A DNA stretch of 64,000 nt. Origin: HdN1 sp964473645. GTDB taxonomy: Bacteria; Pseudomonadota; Gammaproteobacteria; Pseudomonadales; Ketobacteraceae. This document shows, in pieces, positions 57,432 to 64,000 of the stretch; the first letter of the stretch is position 1; every line of letters begins with the position of its first letter. Made by a program: the position numbers and the translations under genes. The DNA is taken from the NCBI GenBank assembly GCA_964473645.1, contig CAYYPW010000007.1, forward strand, positions 62,001 to 126,000, read 5' to 3'. The notes under the pieces are model-generated. The model did no database searches and was not told where the DNA came from. It saw nothing but the letters and a program-made list of their open reading frames with translations.

Positions 57432-58445
57432 ATGACGATTCGCGTTGCCATCAACGGATACGGACGTATTGGCCGTAACATTCTGCGTGCCGTGTACGAG
57501 AACGGTTACCGCACTCACATCGAAATTGTCGCCATCAATGACCTGGGCGACGCCAAGATCAATGCCCATTTAACCCGCTTCGATTCGGTTCATGGCCCCT
57601 TCAACGGCAAGGTCGACGTTGAAGAAAATGCCATAGTGGTGAACGGCGATCGCATCCTTACCTTTGCCGAGAAAAATCCCGCCAAACTGCCCTGGCAAAC
57701 CCTGAATATCGATATGGTGTTGGAATGCTCGGGCAAATTCACCAGTCGGGAAAAAGCCCAAGCGCATTTTGACGCAGGCGCTAAAAAGGTATTGATATCA
57801 GCCCCTGGGACCGACGTTGACGCCACCATTGTGTTTGGTGTGAACCACACCAGCCTCACGCCACAACATAAATTGCTATCGAACGCCTCGTGTACCACCA
57901 ACTGTCTCGCCCCCTTGGCAAAAGTCCTGCATAACTCTGTGGGTATATTGCATGGCATGATGACCACGGTGCACTCTTTTACCAATGATCAGGTGTTGAT
58001 CGACACTTATCACAGTGATCTGCGCCGCGCACGCTCTGCCCATTTATCCATGATCCCCACCAAAACGGGGGCGGCGGCGGCCGTCGGGCTGGTGCTGCCA
58101 GAATTGAAAGGCCGGCTGGACGGTCTGGCGGTACGCGTGCCAACCGTTAACGTCTCGCTGGTGGACTTGGTATTTGAATCCTCACGCAGCACCTCCAAAG
58201 ACGAAATCAATCAAGCGGTGAAAGCGGCGGCAGATGCCGATACGCTCGGTGTGCTGGTCTATAACGAGCTGCCTTTGGTATCGATCGATTTCAACCATCA
58301 TCCAGCCAGTTGTATTTTTGACAGTACCCAGACACGCGTGCAGGAAAACCTGGTAAAAGTCATGGCCTGGTACGACAACGAATGGGCGTTCTCGCTGCGG
58401 ATGCTCGACATTTGTCGGTACATGCAGCAGCACGGAATGCTGTGA
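57432..58445 (+). CDS. gap: Type I glyceraldehyde-3-phosphate dehydrogenase
   Basis: 337 residues. Rossmann motif INGYGRIGRN, active-site SNASCTTNCLAPL (Cys154) with His181 (TTVHSFTNDQ), and phosphate-binding residues in RRARSAHLSMIPTKTGAAAAVG. Catalyses oxidative phosphorylation of glyceraldehyde 3-phosphate with NAD(P). The INDLGDAK.NAHLTRFD signature is typical of the Pseudomonas-type enzyme. An erythrose-4-phosphate dehydrogenase (Epd) role cannot be excluded. Followed 62 bases later by pyk, so glycolytic co-expression is likely. Confidence 0.93.
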   Translation: MTIRVAINGYGRIGRNILRAVYENGYRTHIEIVAINDLGDAKINAHLTRFDSVHGPFNGKVDVEENAIVVNGDRILTFAEKNPAKLPWQTLNIDMVLECSGKFTSREKAQAHFDAGAKKVLISAPGTDVDATIVFGVNHTSLTPQHKLLSNASCTTNCLAPLAKVLHNSVGILHGMMTTVHSFTNDQVLIDTYHSDLRRARSAHLSMIPTKTGAAAAVGLVLPELKGRLDGLAVRVPTVNVSLVDLVFESSRSTSKDEINQAVKAAADADTLGVLVYNELPLVSIDFNHHPASCIFDSTQTRVQENLVKVMAWYDNEWAFSLRMLDICRYMQQHGML

Positions 58446-58507
58446 TCGAGTACACTATTGCCTTATCGCTCATAGAGCTATCTTGCTCCTGATCACAAGG
58501 CCTTACC

Positions 58508-59953
58508 ATGCGTAGAACCAAAATCGTTGCCACACTTGGCCCTGCTACTGACAAACCTGGAATGCTCGAAGCCGTTCTCACCGGCGGCGTCAATGTGGTG
58601 CGACTTAATTTCTCGCATGGTAAAGCGGAGGATCATATTCGTCGCGCTAATTCGGTGCGCGAAATTGCCCGCAAACATGATCTGAACATCGCCATTCTGG
58701 CGGATTTGCAAGGCCCAAAAATTCGCGTGGGCCGATTTAAAAATGGTGCAGTCGAGTTAGTCGAAGGCGAACCCTTCATTCTGGATGCCCTACAGGACAA
58801 ACAGTCTGGCGACCAAAACAGCGTTGGCATTGATTATGAAAACCTGCCCAATGACTGCCGCGCAGGCGACATTCTGCTGCTGGATGATGGCCGCATCGAA
58901 CTGACCGTCGACAAGATTGAAGCCGCCCGTATCTATACGACTGTGCGTCTGGGTGGCACGCTTAGCAACAACAAAGGTATCAACCGTCAGGGCGGCGGAT
59001 TATCAGCGCCCTGCCTCACCGATAAAGATAAAGACGATATCAAAACCGTTGCCTTGATCGAAGCCGATTATGTCGCGGTATCGTTCCCCAAAACGCCGCA
59101 GGATTTGCATGATGCACGTCGGCTGCTGGAAGAATCTGATAGCCGCGCCGGTATCATCGCCAAACTGGAACGCGCCGAGACTGTAACTGACCAGGATACC
59201 CTCGATGCCATGATCAAAGCCTCCGATGGCGTAATGGTGGCGCGTGGCGACCTCGGTGTTGAGATCGGCGATGCCGCTCTTATTGGCGTGCAGAAAATGA
59301 TTATCAAGCGTGCACGCCAGCTCAATAAAATTGCCATTGTCGCTACCCAGATGATGGAGTCGATGATACACAGCGCCGTACCGACCCGCGCTGAGGTTTT
59401 CGACGTGGCGAATGCGGTGCTCGATGGCACGGACGCGGTCATGCTGTCCGCCGAAACTGCCTCTGGCGATTTTCCGGCAGAAGTGATCAATGCCATGTCG
59501 CGCGTGTGCCTGGGCGCAGAAAACCACCCCATTACTCGTACATCCCGCCACCGCATGGATGAAGTATTTCACCGCAGTGACGAAGCCGTGGCGATGGCAA
59601 CGATGTACACCGCTAACCATTTTCCTGATGTCAAAGCCATTGTCTGCCTGACGGAATCGGGCAACACGCCGCTGCTAATGTCTCGCATTCGTTCAGGACT
59701 ACCGATCTATGCCCTTTCGCGTAACACCGCTACTCAGCGGCGTGCTGCCTTGTTTCGCGGCGTTGAGGCGCATTATTTCGATTACTCGAAAGTCGCAGCG
59801 GAAGATGTCAAGAACGAAGCCATTGCGCTGCTTAAATCCAAGCAACGCCTCAGCAATGGCGACGTGATTATCATGACCAAAGGCGCGGTAATGGGCTTGC
59901 ACGGCGGCACCAACGCCCTGCTGATTTTGAAAGTGGGTGACGAGGGCGAATAA
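58508..59953 (+). CDS. pyk: Pyruvate kinase
   Basis: 481 residues, full length. N-terminal RRTKIVATLGPATD, the substrate/Mg site motif (MVARGDLGVEIG) and MMESMIHSAVPTRAEVFDVANAV identify pyruvate kinase, which makes ATP and pyruvate from phosphoenolpyruvate. The B domain and C-terminal allosteric domain are intact. The start at 58508 follows ACAAGG. It forms a likely unit with gap upstream. Confidence 0.97.
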   Translation: MRRTKIVATLGPATDKPGMLEAVLTGGVNVVRLNFSHGKAEDHIRRANSVREIARKHDLNIAILADLQGPKIRVGRFKNGAVELVEGEPFILDALQDKQSGDQNSVGIDYENLPNDCRAGDILLLDDGRIELTVDKIEAARIYTTVRLGGTLSNNKGINRQGGGLSAPCLTDKDKDDIKTVALIEADYVAVSFPKTPQDLHDARRLLEESDSRAGIIAKLERAETVTDQDTLDAMIKASDGVMVARGDLGVEIGDAALIGVQKMIIKRARQLNKIAIVATQMMESMIHSAVPTRAEVFDVANAVLDGTDAVMLSAETASGDFPAEVINAMSRVCLGAENHPITRTSRHRMDEVFHRSDEAVAMATMYTANHFPDVKAIVCLTESGNTPLLMSRIRSGLPIYALSRNTATQRRAALFRGVEAHYFDYSKVAAEDVKNEAIALLKSKQRLSNGDVIIMTKGAVMGLHGGTNALLILKVGDEGE

Positions 59954-59954
59954 A

Positions 59955-59986
59955 CGCCCTTTCTCCCAAGCGCCCTTTCTCCCAAG
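59955..59986. repeat. Tandem duplication of a 16-bp unit
   Basis: CGCCCTTTCTCCCAAG occurs twice head-to-tail (59955-59970, 59971-59986) just after the pyk stop codon, seven bases before the stop of the convergent gene. Probably a replication-slippage product. Confidence 0.9.
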
Positions 59987-59992
59987 CGACAG

Positions 59993-61417
59993 TCAGGCCA
60001 GCTTCTTGACGCGGACATTGCCTTGCGTAAAGTCCGCGAGATAATCCAGCAACGTTCCATACAACTGTTCACGTATTTCCGGCGACGATTCAGTCCCCGG
60101 AAATACCGCTGTCGTATGCACTCGACGATCCAGCCAGAACTCGCCATTGCATTGCACTGCTTCAGGTGCCACGGCGAGCCACACCATCGTGTCAGCGCCT
60201 TGTTCCGGGCTGCGCAAGACTGAACGCATCACTTTGTGAAACCCAGGCAAGGCATTGACGACGCCGACCGTGTCGGCCCAGCCAGGGTGCATGGCATGGA
60301 AAAATACTTTTTTGCCTGAATATTTCTCTGCCCAGAGCTTGGTCATATCGACCAGCCCACGCTTGGCTCGCGCATAGGCTTTTGCGCCATCATAGTGCTC
60401 ACGCTCAAAATTCAGATCATCGAGGTGAACGCGTTGGGTGTACATTCCACCCGACGCCACATTGATAACTCGACCTTCACCACTGGCCGAGATTAAGGGC
60501 AACAGGGTTTCGGTAAATATGAAGGGGCTCAGCAGTAACAGGGCGAACGATTTTTCCAGGCTTTCCGAGGTCAATTGTCGTTCGTTAAACAGTGCACCCG
60601 CGTTATTGATGAGGGCATTGATCGCTTTACCTTCGGCCAATAATTTTTGCGCCAACAATAAAGTCGAGCGCATCGACGACAAGTCACACAATTCGATGCG
60701 TATCGTTTGCCCGCAGTGCTTTTTAATGGCCTGCACCAGTGCTTCGGCTTTATCTTCATCGCGCACCACGGCCGTAACACTAGCGCCGCGTTCTGCCAGC
60801 ATAAAGGTGGCTGCTCGTCCTAAACCCGAACTAGCACCCGTCACGATAACATGCTTGCCCGAAAGATCCTGATTGATGCCTTTCCAGTGCTTTTTCGACC
60901 AGAAATAACCATAACGCGTAAAATGCAGGGCGCCCGGCACAATACAACGATCCAGCCAGGCAGGATACCGGCGCAAGGGCTGAGGCTCGTTGTTCAAGGT
61001 GCGCAACAAGCCTTCAACGGCCACATCGATATTGCGATTGATAAACGGCGACATTAATTTTACGAGTCGCTGCATTTGCGGTGAGAACTGCAGTGTCACT
61101 GAATAGTGCATCTGGGTGCCGCCGTTGGCATCACGCGCCAAAGTGATGCGATCGGTAGCCGTACACTGTTCACCCTCGCCCACCAGCTCTATATAGGTCG
61201 GCTCTTCAATTTTGGTGATGGTGTAATTGAAGCGTGAGATACGCCCAAGCAGACGCACATCGACCGCAAAACGCGTGCCGAGCGTGATTACACCTGCGGT
61301 ACTTTTTTCGGCATGAACCACCGAAGCGTCCCATTCCACCACGCGGTGGAAATGCGACATATAGTCAAAAACCTTTTCAATCGGTTGAGTGGTTGCCAAG
61401 GTTCTTTCTAACTGCAT
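59993..61417 (-). CDS. SRPBCC-SDR fusion oxidoreductase
   Basis: 474 residues in two domains. Residues ~1-140 look like an SRPBCC (START/polyketide-cyclase-like) ligand-binding fold (MQLERTLATTQPIEKVFDYM... start). Residues ~185-460 are a short-chain dehydrogenase/reductase: TGASSGLG (193-200), NNAG (271-274), Ser322, Tyr348 and Lys352 of YxxxK. The SDR part resembles DHRS12-type reductases. The fusion suggests a lipophilic substrate bound by one domain and oxidised or reduced by the other. Substrate unknown. Same strand as the AlgP-like and thiolase genes. Confidence 0.88.
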   Translation of the reverse strand: MQLERTLATTQPIEKVFDYMSHFHRVVEWDASVVHAEKSTAGVITLGTRFAVDVRLLGRISRFNYTITKIEEPTYIELVGEGEQCTATDRITLARDANGGTQMHYSVTLQFSPQMQRLVKLMSPFINRNIDVAVEGLLRTLNNEPQPLRRYPAWLDRCIVPGALHFTRYGYFWSKKHWKGINQDLSGKHVIVTGASSGLGRAATFMLAERGASVTAVVRDEDKAEALVQAIKKHCGQTIRIELCDLSSMRSTLLLAQKLLAEGKAINALINNAGALFNERQLTSESLEKSFALLLLSPFIFTETLLPLISASGEGRVINVASGGMYTQRVHLDDLNFEREHYDGAKAYARAKRGLVDMTKLWAEKYSGKKVFFHAMHPGWADTVGVVNALPGFHKVMRSVLRSPEQGADTMVWLAVAPEAVQCNGEFWLDRRVHTTAVFPGTESSPEIREQLYGTLLDYLADFTQGNVRVKKLA

Positions 61418-61505
61418 GACGCGCCCTCACATGACCATGGGTGACTTTAGACAAGATCAGAGGATCTCAGTCTAGCCTATCCGATGGCCTTGTGAGGAGT
61501 CACCT

Positions 61506-62255
61506 TCAGGCTTTGCGTGGCTTTTTCGCTGCAGTGCCTTCAGTGGACTTTTTAGGTGCAGCTTTTTTTGCTGCAGGCTTGGCAGCCGCTGTTTTAGCCG
61601 CTGTTGATTTACTGGCGGGCTTTGCTGCTTTCGCTGCGGCGGGTTTGGCGGTCGCTTTTTTGGTTGCAGGTTTTGCAGGCGCGGCGCGGGTAGCCGCCTT
61701 TTTGGCAGGGGCTTTCTTGGTGCTTGCTTTCGCTGTCGAGGTGGCGGGCGCCTTGCTTTTCGATTCAAACCTGTCCAGCGCGCCTCTCACGCGGCCTTCA
61801 ACGCGGTGCGAAGCATCTTGCAGCAACTTTCCATATTTGCCATCGAGGGCTTTTTGCAATTGCGACTTCGCCATTTCAACGGCATCTTCAACTTCTTGCT
61901 CGATGCGTTCACGCAGTTGATGCTCCAATTCCTGCACTTGCTGTTTAACGCTGTGCTCGGCTTCAATAATCCGGCTTTTCACTTGTTCGAGGTGCAGCTG
62001 ATGGGTGGCGTCAACGAGTTCCTTGCGGCGATCGTTGAGCAGATCAAGTGCCTTTTCCAGGGCTTCTTGTGCTTGCTCGATGGCTGACTGGGCAGCAGCG
62101 TTGGCCTTGGCTCGCCATTTTTCTTGTGCGTCGCGTAAACGTTCACGCGCTTTATGCACTTGTTGTTGGGCTTTGTCGATTTGCGCTTCAATGCGCGCAA
62201 TCAATTTACGGGTTTGCTCAACGGCCTTGCCGTTAGGGCGATCGACTGTCGACAT
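61506..62255 (-). CDS. AlgP-like Lys/Ala/Pro-rich coiled-coil protein
   Basis: 249 residues from the ATG at 62255 (AAGGAG 7 bases upstream); a longer start at 62306 has no such support. Residues ~10-160 are charged, Ala/Gln/Glu-rich and predicted long helix/coiled coil. The last ~80 residues consist of KPAAK/KKAPAK-type repeats like histone H1 and Pseudomonas AlgP. Proteins of this kind bind DNA without sequence specificity and have been linked to alginate regulation in Pseudomonas. Function here is inferred only from composition. Confidence 0.82.
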   Translation of the reverse strand: MSTVDRPNGKAVEQTRKLIARIEAQIDKAQQQVHKARERLRDAQEKWRAKANAAAQSAIEQAQEALEKALDLLNDRRKELVDATHQLHLEQVKSRIIEAEHSVKQQVQELEHQLRERIEQEVEDAVEMAKSQLQKALDGKYGKLLQDASHRVEGRVRGALDRFESKSKAPATSTAKASTKKAPAKKAATRAAPAKPATKKATAKPAAAKAAKPASKSTAAKTAAAKPAAKKAAPKKSTEGTAAKKPRKA

Positions 62256-62388
62256 AGCGTTCTCCTTACAGTGAATAAACAGAACGATTATGTGCTCAGT
62301 AGGCAATCAAATAAAGAAAAAAGAAACGGGACACGCCGATAAAGCCTGTCCCGGATCAATCGATGCCCAATTTTATCGTCGCGTGAGA

Positions 62389-63570
62389 TTACTTGGCGTC
62401 GAGATTCTCAATCAATGTCGCGTTCGCCGTACCCAAGCCTTCGCAGATCGCCAGCAAGCCGTAACGACCACCGCGACGGCGCAACTCATACACCAGCGTC
62501 GCCATCAATTTGGCCCCTGTCGCACCCAACGGGTGACCCAGAGCTTGTGCACCGCCATTCACGTTGAGTTTGTTGACATCAGCCCCCAAGGCTTTCGCCC
62601 AGGCCAGTGGTACAGATCCAAACGCTTCGTTCACTTCATAAATACTGATGTCATTGATGGAGACACCCGCACGTGCCAGCAATTTCTGCGTGGCGGGAAT
62701 GGGGCCTTCCAGCACCATTTCGGGGTCGGAGCCGCACACCGTCATTTCGGCAATGCGCGCGAGGGGTTTCAAGCCGTACTGTTTAACAGCCCGCTCGCTG
62801 GCGATCATCACGGCGGCTGCACCGTCGCAAATCTGGCTAGAGGTTGCAGCTGTAATCAGCCCGCCTTCCACCAAGGTTTTAAGATTTTTCATCGATTCCA
62901 GCGATGCATTGGCACGCAAACCTTCGTCGCGGTCATGCAACACCTTTTGGCCTTCGATTTCAACTTCGACGGGAACCAGTTCTTGCGCAAAATAACCGGC
63001 TTCATAAGCTGCGCAGCCTTTCATGTGGCTCTGGTAGCCGAACAGATCCAGCTCCTCACGCGTCACGCCGTATTTTCTCGCTACTTTTTCAGCGCCTTCA
63101 AATTGACTAAAGGTGGCACCGGGGTAACGTTTTTGAATTTCAACACTGTCAAACGGGCTCTTCATGCCCGCTTTGCTGGCAACAGTCGACGGTGCACCAA
63201 TGGGCACCATGCTCATGTTCTCAACGCCGCCTGCAATCACGATATCCTGATTACCCGACATGATGGCTTGTGCTGCAAAATGAATGGCTTGTTGGCCTGA
63301 ACCGCACTGACGATCAACGGTGACGCCCGCTACGGATTCTGGCAAACGCGAGGCAAGAATAGCGGTACGCGCCATATTAAAGGTTTGCGGCCCAATCTGG
63401 CTGACGCAACCAAAAATGACATCATCAACCAATTCGGGGTTGATGCCAGTGCGGTCAAGCAGCGCATCAATCACAATACCGCCCAGATCGGCGGGATGGA
63501 CGCGACTCAGACGCCCGTCGCGACGTCCTCCAGGTGTTCTGACTGCTTCGACGATATACGCGTTGGCCAT
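62389..63570 (-). CDS. Acetyl-CoA acetyltransferase (thiolase)
   Basis: 393 residues, full-length thiolase. Nucleophile Cys89 in DRQCGSGQQ, His346 in GGAQALGHPLGATG, and Cys376 in AICEGLGTANA complete the catalytic set. It catalyses thiolytic cleavage or Claisen condensation of acyl-CoA, in beta-oxidation or acetoacetyl-CoA synthesis; direction and chain length cannot be read from the sequence. Starts at 63570, after AAGGGG. Codes downstream of purU on the same strand. Confidence 0.94.
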   Translation of the reverse strand: MANAYIVEAVRTPGGRRDGRLSRVHPADLGGIVIDALLDRTGINPELVDDVIFGCVSQIGPQTFNMARTAILASRLPESVAGVTVDRQCGSGQQAIHFAAQAIMSGNQDIVIAGGVENMSMVPIGAPSTVASKAGMKSPFDSVEIQKRYPGATFSQFEGAEKVARKYGVTREELDLFGYQSHMKGCAAYEAGYFAQELVPVEVEIEGQKVLHDRDEGLRANASLESMKNLKTLVEGGLITAATSSQICDGAAAVMIASERAVKQYGLKPLARIAEMTVCGSDPEMVLEGPIPATQKLLARAGVSINDISIYEVNEAFGSVPLAWAKALGADVNKLNVNGGAQALGHPLGATGAKLMATLVYELRRRGGRYGLLAICEGLGTANATLIENLDAK

Positions 63571-63723
63571 GTTAATCCCCTTTTTAATAACGCTTGATGA
63601 AAGCCACCATGGGTGTCTGGATGCTAGTGGCGTTTTTTAATCCGTGCCGGCCCGAAGTTAAACCCCGGGTCGGCCTCGTTGGATTATAGGAGTCACTTTT
63701 TGAAGCAAACAATGGCCAAAAGG

Positions 63724-64000
63724 TTAGTCGAGGATGACCGTTTTGTTCCCATGCACGATGACGCGGTCTTCAATATGTGCACGCAAGCCGCGGGATAGCA
63801 CAGATTTTTCAATGTCTTTACCAAGCCGCACCATATCCTCTTTGGAATGCCGGTGACTCACCCTGGCCACGTCCTGCTCGATAATTGGTCCTTCATCGAG
63901 CTGTTCTGTAACGTAGTGGCAAGTGGCGCCAATCAGTTTGACCCCACGCTCATAAGCTTGTTGATACGGATTAGCACCGATAAATGACGGTAAAAAGCTA
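63724..64000 (-). CDS. purU: Formyltetrahydrofolate deformylase PurU (C-terminal part)
   Basis: The last 91 codons of a gene entering from the right edge. The translation (SFLPSFIGANPYQQAYERG...LIGATCHYVTEQLDEGPIIEQ) is the conserved C-terminal half of PurU, including the GATCHYV and LDEGPIIEQ motifs of the formyltransferase fold and an ending of ...VHGNKTVILD. PurU hydrolyses 10-formyl-THF to formate and THF. The N-terminal ACT domain lies off the window. Confidence 0.93.
   Translation of the reverse strand, partial: SFLPSFIGANPYQQAYERGVKLIGATCHYVTEQLDEGPIIEQDVARVSHRHSKEDMVRLGKDIEKSVLSRGLRAHIEDRVIVHGNKTVILD

Noticed and set aside
62290..63300. 336-codon plus-strand frame opposite the thiolase
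   Set aside because: Antisense to a complete thiolase; no family resemblance.

Overview
The window looks like a chromosomal segment of a marine-type gammaproteobacterium. The evidence is the mid-range base composition, a Pseudomonas-like type I GAPDH next to pyruvate kinase, an AlgP-like Lys/Ala/Pro-rich protein, a GlyGly-CTERM tail, a SO2930-type diheme cytochrome, FadL- and TolC-type outer-membrane proteins and a PurU deformylase. The genus cannot be fixed from the sequence alone. No rRNA, tRNA, CRISPR array, transposase or integrase was seen.

Region 1 (1-38405, all minus strand) is a giant nonribosomal lipopeptide synthetase locus of four collinear genes, here called A (29709-38405), B (16847-29482), C (7581-16850) and D (left edge to 7199). 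Gene A starts with a fatty acyl-AMP ligase and an acyl carrier domain, so the peptide should be N-acylated. Visible modules are: A = FAAL-ACP, C-A-PCP, C-A-PCP; B = C-A-PCP-E, C-A-PCP-E, C-A-PCP; C = two C-C'-A-PCP modules; D = C-C'-A-PCP, C-(no A)-PCP, C... running off the window. No thioesterase is visible. Three points stand out. Three modules in C and D carry a second condensation-like domain (C') before the A domain, and all three A domains have the same ten-residue specificity code. The second module of D has no adenylation domain. The second epimerase of B has a Gly-to-Val change in its active-site motif. Docking elements at the protein ends (acidic tails on B and C; TubC-type heads on C and D) support the order A-B-C-D.

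Region 2 (38406-47421) reads mostly rightward. It holds a TolC-family outer-membrane channel divergent from gene A, a FadL/OmpP1 porin, a secreted alpha/beta hydrolase with a GlyGly-CTERM tail, and a large lipoprotein. The TolC-family channel is a plausible exit duct for the lipopeptide, but that is inferred from position only.

Region 3 (47422-57264) holds a MaoC-like hydratase, a small conserved-looking protein and a TatD-family hydrolase (minus); a beta-helix/diheme cytochrome c fusion (plus); a family 3 solute-binding protein (minus); a small lipoprotein (plus); and a heterodimeric MdlA/MdlB-type ABC exporter (minus). Two convergent intergenic regions share a palindromic repeat.

Region 4 (57265-64000) is housekeeping: gap and pyk (plus), then an SRPBCC-SDR fusion, an AlgP-like protein, a thiolase and the C-terminal part of purU (minus).
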